Numbered from the stretch's first letter, positions 1-10,368 are shown. The stretch is 52,433 nucleotides of DNA from Basidiobolus meristosporus CBS 931.73 (GCA_002104905.1 MCFE01000618.1:1-52433); one strand, 5' to 3'. Notes: generated by a model from the sequence alone, not told the origin. A program made the numbers and translations.

Positions 1-755
1 GAGTCAATGCGGGGTGCTCTTGTGAAGGGTGTTGGCATGGTTTGGATTGACGTGCACTGGGAAGCTGAAATTGCATGGGATGGTAAGGAATCCAGCAAGG
101 TGTGCTGGTGCAATCTAGACAATGTTGCTTGCAGTCTGTATTCCTCCTTTTGAAGCTCACCTTCTGATTTCTCAGGGTATTCACTTACCCTCTGTTTAAT
201 ACTTTGCAACTGTTGCAAGGATGAGTCCTGCGTATGTTGCTCTTAGAAGCCACTTAGCTCTACTAATATATCATGTAATACATTAGTCATTTGAGGCAAA
301 AACTCATTCAAAATCTCTTTGCTTCCCCAAGTTGAGGCACAAACAGATGCATCCGGCTTGTACTGTGCAAATTGCGCGCAAAATTGTTCCCATGCAGCTT
401 CCTCATCAAATCCCCTTACTCTCAGCTCATTCTTGATTTCAATACTTGTCTTGTTATATATCTACTTACATACATCTGCTGGCATCTTGATGTAGAACTC
501 ATGCCACAGCTTTCTACTCAGGTTCTTCCATCACTGTTGACTCTCCAAGGTATCTAATTCTGCTAGATTAATGAGTAGTGCCCAAATATCTGTATGATGT
601 CTCATCAAAGACACTTGGGCCATACTGAAATCATTTGGCAAGAACTCAAAAGGATCCAACATTGCCTTTTCTGGTCTGGACCACGCTTGTGAGCTGGGGG
701 ATGGGTTTTGTCTGGGTTGAACTGGAGATGAGTTGAGACTTGGTATAGGGACCAT
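1..755 (-). pseudogene. Unrecognised TE-associated protein, partial
   Basis: I do not recognise this family. Read on the minus strand from an ATG at 755, a proline/serine/glutamine-rich start leads into a stretch that looks like folded protein (FEFLPNDFSMAQ, then WALLINLAELDTL), followed by a charged, helical region (KEEYRLQATLSRLHQ). It runs off the window at base 1 near the motif PTPFTR. Several in-frame stops, for example just before 530, interrupt it. The PTPFTR stretch recurs in the minus-strand protein X at 7.4-9.7 kb, so it belongs to a repeated element and is not a single-copy gene. It diverges from the Harbinger-like transposase that starts at 1111. Two-gene Harbinger elements carry a second DNA-binding protein, which makes that role possible but unproven. 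Confidence 0.4.
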
Positions 756-1110
756 AGTGATGGATTTGGATACTTATACAGTGGTGTATTGGCATCAACC
801 CGGTCTTATATGAAATATATATGAAAACTAATGTGATTGTTGAATTTTCCATATATTATGCATGATGCATCTTAGATTGCACTGACACAGATCAGATCAC
901 ATCAATTGCAGATTTCGTATTTGACTATAGACTTGTGAGTAAATATCAATAAAAATACCCAGTCATTATTTGAGGATGATTTTGCAACATAATAATGGGA
1001 TACATGGCAATTCATGGAGATTTAATTGTAATGTATGGAAAATCAGATAAATAAAGCTGATTGTGCCAAATTAAATCAAATCATCTTAGCGCAATGCTGC
1101 CAACTTTAAT
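756..1110. other. Divergent intergenic region
   Basis: This AT-rich spacer lies between the minus-strand ORF starting at 755 and the plus-strand transposase starting at 1111. I see no coding signal in it. If both belong to one element, it would hold their divergent promoters, but I cannot point to a convincing core promoter motif. Confidence 0.3.
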
Positions 1111-1994
1111 ATGACTTACTCATCTGAATGGTCTTTTCTCATCAATCCCAGCACTACCACTGGATTTCCTTTTGACAAAATAGAGGAGATCTATACCAAG
1201 TACTGTGGTCCATCTACCCCAATCTACTCAAGGAGATCCATTGTTAAGCTTCTGTGCTATTACAAGAACTATTGCCCTACAAGGTTTCATCCCACCATAC
1301 ATGGAAAAAAAGTCCTAGAAGCTTTTATTCTTAGCTGACAGCAATGGAGAACCACCTTGCAGAGGGTATGAATGACTTAGAGCAAGCTTGGAGTACTAGG
1401 CTTAGAAGCACCAATTGACTTCCATATCCCAGAGTGTTCAGCAACAGGTTCCATATAAGGAGTAATTTGGATACCTTCCAAGTCAGGATTAACAGACCTT
1501 GTAGAGGGCAGAGGCCCTTTTATTCTGGCAAGTACAAGGCACACTGTGTGAAGTTTCAAGCACTGTCTGACATTGAGGGTAACATCATCTGGTTTAGTGG
1601 ATCATTTGCTGGAAGTAGGCATGACAAAGCACTCTGGGTAGAGAATCATCCAGAATTCAGTAGAGGGGAGAAATGTAGGGCAGACTTAGCTTATATAGGA
1701 GAGGATTGTCAAGGATTAGGATGTATTACAGCTTATAGGAAGCCTAGGAATGGTGTGCTTAGCAGGAAGCAGAAGCTCTACAATGAGATATTTAATCATT
1801 TCAGAGTGAGGGTCAAGCATACATTTGGATATCTGAAGAGATTCAGTGTATTGGCAGGTAAATACAGAGGAAAGTCATATATAGAAGAAAACAGCAGAAT
1901 CGGTAGAATAGTTAAGATACTTATCAATGCAGAGTATAGTCATACAAGAAGACATCCACTGAGAGAAATGTGTCTGGAGCATTATAAAAAGTGA
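1111..1994 (+). pseudogene. PIF/Harbinger-like DDE transposase, decayed
   Basis: The C-terminal part (about 1434-1994) resembles the DDE superfamily endonuclease domain of IS5/PIF-Harbinger transposases. It has FYSGKYKAHCVKFQ, then GNIIWFSGSFAGSRHD, then ADLAYIGED, then the helix RVRVKHTFGYLKRF. In the family the last helix carries the catalytic Glu (usual form RVEHAFG); here that residue is Lys (codon aag). The N-terminal piece (ATG at 1111 to 1338) is in another frame and ends in a stop, so at least one frameshift and one stop separate the halves. An intact enzyme would cut at terminal inverted repeats and insert at an AT-rich 3-bp target. Only 59 bp separate its stop from the MITE at 2053. 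Family assignment is good; activity is very unlikely. Confidence 0.75.
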
Positions 1995-2052
1995 ACAAAG
2001 CAAGGAAAGCACTACTCTGAGTAACATAAGTAAAATTGAGTATAATTACCAT

Positions 2053-2788
2053 TAGACTTGTTCCGTTGGATAGTGCCACATTGAGCCATGAGTGCCAAAT
2101 GATGCCATAGTGTGCCAGAGAGGCCAATTGAGCCTCTACCTGGCCACAGAGTGTGAAACATAGCTCCACATCTTCATGCAAAGCAGCCCCTGTGTTTCAC
2201 CCATTGTGTTGGAGAAAATCCATTTTTTGAGCTTTTTTTGTGAATCAATGTAGCTCAGGATGTGTAAGAGCACAGGAGAACTGAAGATATGTATCTGGTA
2301 CTCAATACCCATGGCACTCTGAATCTAGCTCCTGTAGCTTGTATCATGTCACAAAAATGAATGGCACTATCTTGGTCCACTGGTACTATCTGGCACTATA
2401 TTTAAATATTAGCCCTAAAGTAAGATCTATACAAAGCACTTATAGTGCCAGATAGTGCCAGTGGACCAAGATAGTGCCATTCATTTTTGTGACATGATAC
2501 AAGCTACAGGAGCTAGATTCAGAGTGCCATGGGTATTGAGTACCAGATGCATATCTTCAGTTCTCCTGTGCTCGTACACATCCTGAGCTACATTGATTCA
2601 TAAAAAAAGGTCAAAAAATGGATTTTCTCCAAAACAATGGGTGAAACACAGGGGATGCTTTACATGAAGATGCAGAGCTATGTTTCACACTCTGTGGCCA
2701 AGTATAGGCTCAATTGACCTCTCTGGCACACTATGGCATCATTTGGCACTCATGGCTCAATGTGGCACTATCCAACGGAACAAGTCTA
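2053..2788. mobile_element. Long palindromic MITE / foldback element
   Basis: Two arms of about 345 bp are near-perfect reverse complements around a spacer of a few tens of bases near 2405-2440. The outer ends are TAGACTTGTTCCGTTGG and its complement. A direct att flanks the shared AGACTTG/CAAGTCT ends (2051-2053 and 2788-2790), compatible with a 3-bp target duplication; TA duplication cannot be excluded. The arms are rich in repeated agtgcca / tggcact units. No coding potential is seen. A single-stranded transcript would fold into a very long hairpin. Its first 12 bases also occur at 7430, at the edge of element X, so the mobilising transposase may be the Harbinger-like enzyme next door. Confidence 0.8.
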
Positions 2789-2828
2789 TTATCTATAACC
2801 TATCACTGGCATGATGGTAGAAATTATA

Positions 2829-2908
2829 GTGCCAGATAGTGCCAGATCAATCCGGCACAATAAACAGGCTGGCACCATGTGACACTATCCAACAGAACAA
2901 GTCTATTA
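2829..2908. mobile_element. Short derivative of the palindromic MITE
   Basis: This 80-bp piece shares the agtgccagatagtgccag block and the terminal gacactatcc ... gaacaagtcta end with the 736-bp MITE just to the left. It sits within CACTA copy A: the sequence right of it (attagccca...) matches CACTA copy D, where the MITE is absent. It looks like an internal deletion derivative. Confidence 0.6.
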
Positions 2909-2911
2909 GCC

Positions 2912-3651
2912 CACTCATCATTATTGCCCTCAATGGATTCATGGATCTTCAATGTCATTTGATTTTTAGGCTCAGGTATAAACACCACATTGTCTCCCTC
3001 TCATATTTTGATAGCTTTTTCTGTGAGCTTTGTCTTTGGGCCCTGTTGTGCTTCAAAGACTGCATGGTGCTCCTCTGTTGTTATATTGGGAGATGACTCA
3101 GTTCTTGGCTGTGACATTGAGCTACTTGAGTACCTTCTTTGCAGCAAAGATACTGCTTTCTCTGCCTGGGATATTGATTGCACTACATGTATTATCCACT
3201 CATCCTGCTTCTGGACTATTTCCTGATTTCTCTGGGCCATTGCATCTATCCTATCAGCCACTGCACATAGTTGCTTCATTAATGCTTTGGTATGAGCTGA
3301 CAGCATACTTGCTAATATGGGTGGTGGCAATGTTATTATGGCCACTTGCTGGTCTTCAACTGAGGGCACTGCATCAGCCAAGTTCTCATCTGCCTGAGCA
3401 TATCAGTCAGCTTGTGGCTTTGCCAAGGTTCTCAATTGCCTACTTGACTGGGAGCCTGAGGAGTCCACATTATTACCTTCAATGGCCACACTGTACACAG
3501 GGCCTTTTTTGGATGTAGCCCTGCTTGTTGCACTGAAAGTCAAAGCAAGCTGTTGTCCAACTGTTCTTCTGTTGCCATCAGTGGTGAGGCTTGGTTGGGA
3601 ACCAGACAACTTTACTTTATTTTTGGCGGCAAATATATGGAAGTGAGTCAA
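2912..3651 (-). pseudogene. CACTA copy A, divergent ORF1 (unknown function)
   Basis: I do not recognise this protein, but the same sequence occurs in CACTA copies B and D, always on the strand opposite the tnp2 transposase and just upstream of it. Readable segments are QQLALTFSATSRATSKKG, then SQSSRQLRTLAKPQAD, then LPPPILASMLSAHTKALMKQ followed by a likely coiled helix DRIDAMAQRNQEIVQKQ, then EGDNVVFIPEPKNQ. Copy A is the best preserved. One TGA interrupts it near 3402 (a glycine codon in copy D) and another near 3000 (a tryptophan codon in copy D). No ATG is evident at the left of the conserved block, so the true start may lie in another exon. A regulatory or DNA-binding accessory role is conceivable but is a guess. 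Confidence 0.6.
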
Positions 3652-3854
3652 ACCAAAGTGGAAATAGTGTTACATATATGTGTGTATGTGGTGCCACAAC
3701 CGTACTGATAATGCTTATTATGGCAGGTCATCATTGAATCATACATTCACGTAGGTGCAATGTCTCAAATACAAGACTGTCTTAAGTTCACATGAGTATT
3801 GACCAAAAAGTGATATAATAGCATTACATTGTTGAAGGTCAAGCTGTTTGCCCC

Positions 3855-5775
3855 ATGGACAAGACTACTTTGTCTCAGTGCCATAAGAGAAGAGAAAGAA
3901 GACCATGTGGCTATTATGGCAAGCCTCTCAGCCATGAAGCATGCAGACAGCATAGTAAGTATTATAAGGATCACGGCCAGTGTTTTGCCACCCAAGTCAT
4001 ATTTTACCATTCATTGGTCAATATTGTACCAACATTTTCTTGCCAGCCAGTTGATACTTCTCTATTGGCACCTAGCCATCTTTGTCACCTTGCACAAACT
4101 TAGTCAGGTGAGTCTGTGACACCTTAAGGCTCATCTCAGCCCTCTGAATATGGCATGCAGAGTGATAGCTTTGATGAAGAAGGTTCACTGATGGATTTTG
4201 AGCCTATCTCTGCTAGCAACAGTACCACATATGAGCCCATTCAAATCCTTATATGCAATGAGTCAACACCTGTTGAAACAAATACCAAGGGTACTTTATG
4301 GAGCCAGGTGAGCCCAGTAATCCATCTACTGGTGAATGGTGTAATGTTGTGGCTAGAGAAGTGGCATGTTTCCACTAATATCAGTAATGGGGGCTTTGAG
4401 GATTTATTACTACTTCTTGCCAAAATTGTACCAGGATGCAACTTACCATGTACATAGCACAAGTGGACAACTGTCATGCAGCTGGCAACATATGATCCAG
4501 ACCATTGCAACATGTCCAAGTTGTCTTGTATCCCCTTCCATTGAGGGAAAACATTGTTCACACTCCAGATATATCCCAGTCATATCTTGGCTGAGGAAGC
4601 TGATGCAGTCCAACAAATACTGCAAAGCTATACAGTACCGCACTCAGTATGAATCAAGTGCAAACATATCCAATATATTCAGTGGCAAACATTAAAAACA
4701 GCTAAGAAGCAAGGGCTACTTTGAAGGTATGTATGACCAAGCCTTTCCTTTGGCACCTGATGAATTCTCATTAAACAAGTACTCTACCAGCAAATCCTGC
4801 TGGCCACTGATTCTCATCAATCTTAATCTGCTGCCCATCTTATGGTATCAGAGCAATAATCTGATGGTGGTCTCACTGGTATCTAGGCCTAAATCACTGT
4901 CCAACCTGGATAGCTACCTGTATCCATTGCTGGATGAACTTTGTATGCTTTCCAGCAGGAAAAAGTAAGTGGCCATCATGTAAAAGCACATATTATTATC
5001 TGCATTGGGATAGCCCAGCCATCAGCAAGATAGCAGGTTTTACCAGGCACACTGGATGGTATTGTGGTTGGATGTGTGAGATCCAGGGGATTTACTCCAT
5101 AACTCACACACATTATTATTACCCAAACACCAGCACTAAGAACATCATCTTTCCACAGATAGAACATACAGAAGTTAGCATGCAGTTGCAGCAAAGTTGG
5201 CAAGCTATAAGCCATTGGCCAGAATATGGAGTTAATTGGAAACCAGATATACTTAAGATAGAGAGTATCTGTTGGAGCAAAAGCTTTCCACTGGGAGCAA
5301 TGCATTTGCTTTTCAAAAATAACCCTATACTGATGACCAAGTTGTACATGGGGCATTTCAAGCTAAATGAGCCCTTCAAGATACTAGAGAAATGTGAAAG
5401 AATTGGCAAGATATTAAAGAGTATCTGCTACCTTAAGTACTTCTCATGGGCTTAAATTAATATTCATACACATATGCAACAATACAAATGCAAAGACTGG
5501 ATGAACTGGATGTGTACTTATTTAAGTGGTGTTCTGAAGCCATTCCTACAAATGGTACATTGGAAGCATTGGAAGTCATATGTGGACATAGTAGGAATAT
5601 TTATCCAGAAGCAGATCACCAATGCCAACTTGATGCATTCACAGCTGTTGTGTGAAGAGTTTGTGACAGGATTTGAGCAGCTCTACTACAAGCATAAAGC
5701 TGAACATGCAGATCTGTGCCTCTACTGTATCCATTCTCTACTCCATCTTGCACAGTGTGTGGAGAATATTGGGCA
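3855..5775 (+). pseudogene. CACTA copy A tnp2-type transposase, decayed
   Basis: The ATG at 3855 opens a Cys/His-rich N-terminus (CHKRRERRPCGYYGKPLSH), a plausible zinc-binding segment. The tnp2 core follows: a GKH..Q...GYFEGMYD-like block near 4690, CWPLILINLNLLP at about 4800-4835, a SLVSRPKSLSNLDSYLYPL block to 4930, then a GDIPA-like segment, THTHYYYP at about 5100, MHLLFKNN near 5300 and WMNWMCTYLSGVLKPF at 5500-5545. The start of the DUF4218-like domain (CEEFVTGFEQLYYKH) is present. Multiple stops and frame changes break it. About 1 kb of C-terminal sequence present in copy D is deleted at about 5775, where both sides share gggc. Intact tnp2 enzymes act on CACTA terminal repeats. Confidence 0.8.
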
Positions 5776-6149
5776 CCAATAAAATATTGTTGAGTTTTAT
5801 CCCTTTATTTGGTTGTAAAATTAGCAAAACACTGTCATGCTCCTCTCAAAAGATTGTCAGGAGGGTCACTAATTCCAGCTGCTGGTATCTTGATGATCTC
5901 TATATGGGATTCTGATGGCTGGTCTTGATTGGATCCACCCATGGGACCAAATTATTTTTCATAGGGTACTTTCTTAGCATACTAATGGTGGCTCAAAACC
6001 CATTTGCTTACTTGAATCCATGATAGTGCTTATGAAACAGGTCAAGCACATTCTGCTAGGCCTTGAGTTCCTAAAGGTCCCATGATATGCTGGCCTTGAG
6101 GTGATACCATGCTAGATTTTTAATGGTCTTGTGAATATTAGCTAACCCT
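5776..6149 (+). mobile_element. CACTA copy A 3' tail
   Basis: This is non-coding or unreadable sequence downstream of the transposase. Its first part (5780-5875, containing a cctttatttggttgtaa block) is the reverse complement of 43303-43400 in copy D. The continuation to about 6050 matches copy D across its G1-2 insertion (38000-38368). It ends abruptly where copy B ORF1 begins. Confidence 0.65.
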
Positions 6150-6765
6150 GAATTATTGCAACCAATGGCTTCACCAATCATGAATATTTTTCAATCTTTA
6201 GGCTTGAGTATAAGCACTACAGTCTCTCCCTCCCATGCCGCAATAGGTTTTTCTGTAGGCTTTATCTTTGGGCATTGTTATTGTACTTCAAGGGCTGTAG
6301 GGTTTTCCTCTGATGTTACATCAGAAAATGGCTCAATTCTTGGTTGTGACATTAAGCTACTTGACTTCCTTCTTTGCAGCAAACATACTGCATTCTCTAC
6401 CTGCAATATTTATAGCTCTACTTGTGTTATCTGCTTTTCCTGATTCTGGAATATTTCCCAATTTCACTGGGCCATTGCATCTATCCTGTAAGAAACTGCA
6501 CCTAATTGCATCATCAATGCTTTAGTGTGAACTAACAACATGCTTGCTAATACAGGGGGTGGTGATGTTATGACAGCTATTTACTAGTCTTCAACCAAAA
6601 GTACTGTGTTTATTATATTTGCATCTGCCTGAGAACAAAGTTTCTCATTTACCTACTTGACCAAGAGCTTGAGGAGTCCGCAGTATTACCTTCAGTATAC
6701 ATACTGTCAGCATGACCTTTTTTGGATATAGCCCTGCTTGTTGCACTGAATGTCGAACCAAGCTC
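6150..6765 (-). pseudogene. CACTA copy B, divergent ORF1 fragment
   Basis: This is the minus-strand homologue of copy A ORF1. Shared blocks are the DRCNG.. IPESG segment near 6450-6500, a weakened SMFAAKKEVK.LNVTTKN block near 6350-6400, and the GRDCSAYT..LKNIHDW end near 6180-6220. It has many more stops than copy A and is cut at about 6150 by the junction with the copy A tail, losing the C-terminal part still seen in copy D. The family function is unknown. Confidence 0.55.
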
Positions 6766-7055
6766 CCTAAGAAAAAAAATTAAGAAAAGCCCAGCAAATT
6801 ACCATCATAATATCAGCTGAGCTAACTATCAATATCTCTGCTACTAGCTGATGGGCAGGCAAGCAAGCCAATTCTTCAGGAGAGGACCAGGCCAGCTAGT
6901 ATCCATGACAAATTTGGTAATTAGTTGCCCATTACTTCAATCAAAAATTGCAATTGAAATTTGATCCATAAACACCAGCTGAATATCAGCAAAATACTAT
7001 CAGAATACCAGCAGAGTACCAGCTGAAAGTCAGATGAATTACAAGTTAGAGACTG
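6766..7055. mobile_element. Unidentified 0.29-kb insertion in CACTA copy B
   Basis: Copies A and D run continuously from a gtcaaagcaagctg-like block into gttgtccaactgttc. In B the same two blocks are separated by about 285 bp that begins with an A-run (aaaaaaaattaag). It has no open frame. Its right half carries loosely repeated cagctgaa / taccagc motifs at 6975-7035. I cannot assign it to a family, and no clear target duplication is visible. Confidence 0.45.
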
Positions 7056-7429
7056 TTCATGGGGCCATTATCCAACTATTCTTTGACTGCTGTCAACAGT
7101 GGGGTGTGGTTGGGAGCCAGGCAACCTGGCTTTATTGTTTGGCAGCATGTATATGGAAGTGATTTACACCAAAGGGGAAATAGTGTCACCAGCATGTGTG
7201 TTATTGGTGCCACAGCTTTATTTATAATGCTTACTATAGTACGTCATGATTAAATCTTACATTGATGTAGGTACAATGTTAAAAACACAAGACTCTTTTA
7301 CATTCACATGAGTGCTGACAAAAAAGTGATAAATAACTTTACAGTATTGAGTGTTAAGCTGTTTGCCCAATGGAGAAGACTATTTTAAATTAATGCAGGA
7401 AGAGAAGAGAAAACAAAAATATGGCTGAT
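7056..7429 (+). pseudogene. CACTA copy B, promoter region and transposase 5' end
   Basis: Alignment by eye to copies A and D shows the intergenic region between ORF1 and transposase (7056-7369), then an ATG at 7370 reading MEKTI and a quick stop. The counterpart in copy A begins MDKTT. Sequence similarity ends at about 7429, where a tagacttgttcc terminus starts. The rest of the transposase is absent here. Confidence 0.55.
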
Positions 7430-9750
7430 AGACTTGTTCCACTGTACCTTGCCAGAGCATGTGGTGCAATGCTTGGCTGTCAAGAACAATCCAGTGCAAT
7501 TCTGTAGCTACCAGTACGCAGAATTGCTCTTAGACAATTTTGCACTTTGTGGGACAGTTATGCACACTAGGGCACAATCTGACATAATGAGGCTGGCATG
7601 GATGTTTGCACAAGCTTGCATGGTCTGTATCATGCAGGCAACTGGATACCACTATTATAGTAGATAATATCTGGTATTTGGATATGTTTCTTTGATGAAA
7701 ATGGAAAAAAATGCACATAACACCAAGTACAACACTGATACTTACCATTTTGGTTACTTTCACTCCTAATGGTCAGTAAATCAGTAATTGATTGATCCAA
7801 AAGTACCCTGAAGTAGTGAGCCCCCAATTGGTTCATTGACCAATACATAAGCTACCTGATTTGCCATCAAATATACATATTGCCCTTTGAGCAAGTAAAT
7901 CCCTGATTTTTGTAATTGGACTAGATGTTGTAGCTGGCACACAACCAATCATGTAGGTGCAACACAGATCAAATAGCTGCACTTCTGTGACAGATAATTT
8001 ATAAGTTTGCAGGGCTTTTACACACAGGGGTTCTGTCCCAAATATGAGACAACCTTGATATTACTTATATCAAAGGCTTATTGGTCAATGGTTTGCAATA
8101 GCTCTTTGAGTTGAAAAAAAATGCGTTATTTGGATCATGACAAATGCTGGCAATTTAATGCAATAGCATCAACTTCTCCTAGGTTTTTTCTCACTGGGTT
8201 TACTACTGAAGCATATGGTAGTAATTCACTTTACACACCTAAACTACTTTCATGTTGACAATTGTCTTGGCTATTTGTGTACTTGTAGCCTTTATTTTGC
8301 CTTCTAGTCAATGGGTGCAGTGCTGGAGCATGGCCATGCTGAGTCACTGTAGATGATGTTATGGAACCAGTCTGAAGTGCCATGTGCTGAGGCATTCTTT
8401 TACTTACCAACAGCTCTTATAGTGGAGGCAGGTCATGTGGGTCATTGTCAGTAAGTTCATCACAAGTAACTTGCTGATGGTCAGGAGTAAAAGCCTGTGC
8501 AGGCCCAACTTGATGTGATGGCATGACCCTTTGCTGAGTTAGATGTGATGCTACTTGTTGATGCAACTTGGCCCACTCTAATGGACTAGTGTTTAACTGA
8601 GCACATTGGCAAGTTCCAATAGTTTTGCTCTGAGCCACATATGTTGACCCATTCTGCATCAACCTAGTGCATGGCACTCTTGTGAAGGGTGTTGGTGCAG
8701 ACTGAACTGGTGTGCACTGTGTGGGTTATTATTGACTGTACTTGGTAAGTGGGAGAGCTTGTAGATCAAGTCAGTACCACTTGGTTAAGAATTGCTTCCA
8801 ATAGAAGTTAGCAAGGTAATAAAGACTTGTGTTTATTCCATCCAAATCTTGCTGTTCTCTCACTTGGTTCAATTGGATATTTATATATCACTTGGTGGGG
8901 CTTAGATAATAGACAATGTGTTATAAAATAGGGGTGTGAGCACCTTCCTGTTATGGTAAGTGTTCTAACTAGATAAGGGCAGGAATAGGAGGGAGGATGT
9001 GTGGGAGAATCATATGGAGAATACAGGGGGACTTTGGGTAAGACTCTGGGGGGAACTCTTGAGTGAAGTGTGGGTACTACATTTGGTACTTGCATATCCC
9101 AGGGGTCAAGAGGGAGCTTTGTCCTTGAAGTTCTTTGACTAACTTGCTTCTCCAGGGTCAATTTTGTTTACAGTGCTTGGGGAGTCACCATAGTACCATT
9201 GCTGGTTGTCACTTACAAGGGGGTTGCAGGCAAGTACCTGATACCATTTGGCAGCAGAGTGGGGTGCATCTTGCATTGCTTGAGGGATGTTTTCCACAGA
9301 GCCAACCTATTGGCAAAGCATAGGGCTCTGGGTAAGCTCCTTGGGAAGGTTGGTGAACAAGAAGAGATGCAATAATGTGATAGAGTCTTGCTTCTTTATC
9401 ATGCAAATATTGTTGGTGCTTGTCCTTGCTGTGTTCAAAATGACGGTGGGGGCTCTTTTGAAGAGGGTGTATACTTGGTTGGCAGTCACCTGTTGTCAAT
9501 AACAAGTTTTTGCTTCTTCCCAGATGTATTGGAGTTGTTTTGTAGAGACTGTGGCAGAATCAAGGTACTTTTACACTCACCTCATGGTTTCTGCAGAGTC
9601 TGCAGCAGTTTCTTTGGCTTCTTGAAGTTGGACTTTTTACTGGATCCTGGGTTGTCCTATGGTAAGCCACTATAATAGTTGTAACATAGCAACTTGGTGG
9701 ATTGCATGGGTCAGCTGGCCAGTGTATTGAATCTGTTTGTGTATCTGCTC
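7430..9750 (-). pseudogene. Unrecognised protein X of a repeated element, decayed
   Basis: I do not recognise this family. On the minus strand, readable protein runs from about 9750 down to about 7430 and is split by the solo LTR at 8716-9172. When one copy of the 4-bp target duplication is ignored, the frame continues across the LTR from GDSPST into PVQSAPTPFTRVP. Other segments are AMQDAPHSAAKWYQ (about 9250), AQLNTSPLEWAKLHQQVASH (8550-8600) and IYLLKGQYVYLMANQVAYVL (about 7850-7900). The PTPFTR region matches the partial ORF at 1-755. The left end coincides with tagacttgttcc, identical to the first 12 bases of the palindromic MITE. Boundaries to the right (against Gypsy G2) are uncertain. 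Confidence 0.45.
8716..9172 (-). mobile_element. Solo LTR, 457 bp, third family
   Basis: This block interrupts protein X. It is flanked by direct gtgc at 8712-8715 and 9173-9176, and protein similarity to the left-edge ORF resumes on both sides. On the minus strand it starts TGTAAAC, has a TATA-like tgatatataaatatcc near 8880, and a polyadenylation-like aataaacac near 8830. It ends ..CACACAGT rather than a clean CA, so the last two bases are uncertain. No matching internal region is in the window. Confidence 0.65.
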
Positions 9751-9811
9751 TAGGATGGATCCTTCTTGAAAATGCAGTTTGAGATATTTGCTAATTTCTT
9801 GGAGAAGTCCT

Positions 9812-10368
9812 TCAACCAGGAGTTCTACTTATGGTGCTCTTGCAGCTTGTACCAGGTCTACATACACCTCCACAACTGTGGTACCTACTAATGGCAAGTA
9901 TGCAAAAAAACAGGGGGGCCCTTAAGGCCTTGTGAGGGTGTAACTGTTGATTCCTTGTGTCTTCTGTCTGACTGTGTCCAGTATGGATACAGGAATCAGT
10001 GCAGCATCCCTCTCCTTGATGATCAAGGAACCTCCTCTCAAGTGATACATGGTCTTCTTGGGTGGTATCCCTATATTTTGTATTGGTGTGGGTAACATGT
10101 CTTGTCCCTCTCAAATTGTGTCTTGCATCAACATGACTGCTCTGGCAAACAACTCTTCATAGGTGGTCTTGTTGCACATAATGCTTGTTCCATATCTCTC
10201 CACACTTGCTGGTTGGTCTTGTTTTTGATATCATCATGATTCTGGCTTGTGGGAGAGGTATCACCAATTTCAAGTGAACTGTTTCCTTTGGTGCTTTCCA
10301 TATGCATTCTTTTGTTCTCCCTTTTGGCCAAACTTCCGTGTGCATATTATTTGTACCTATATCAACTA
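9812..10368 (-). pseudogene. Gypsy G2 3' tail, unassigned reading frames
   Basis: Downstream of the G2 integrase, two short minus-strand frames follow (10345-10128 and 10114-9812). They are rich in His, Thr and Arg and match no domain I recognise. They may be the end of G2 pol after its integrase C-terminus, or an unrelated remnant. The junction with element X lies somewhere between 9700 and 9812. Confidence 0.3.

Noticed and set aside
2053-2788. Tc1/mariner MITE, because TA flanks the TAGACTTG ends
   Set aside because: TA is part of both ends and cannot be separated from a 3-bp att duplication. The neighbouring transposase is Harbinger-like, so mariner origin is not favoured, though it is not excluded.
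7059-7253. Plus-strand open frame similar to one at 47511-47753 (WLGTR/WLGAR..., GATTLLIMLT)
   Set aside because: Both lie in the divergent intergenic/ORF1 5' region of CACTA copies. The similarity follows from shared DNA, and copy A breaks the frame, so I do not call a gene.
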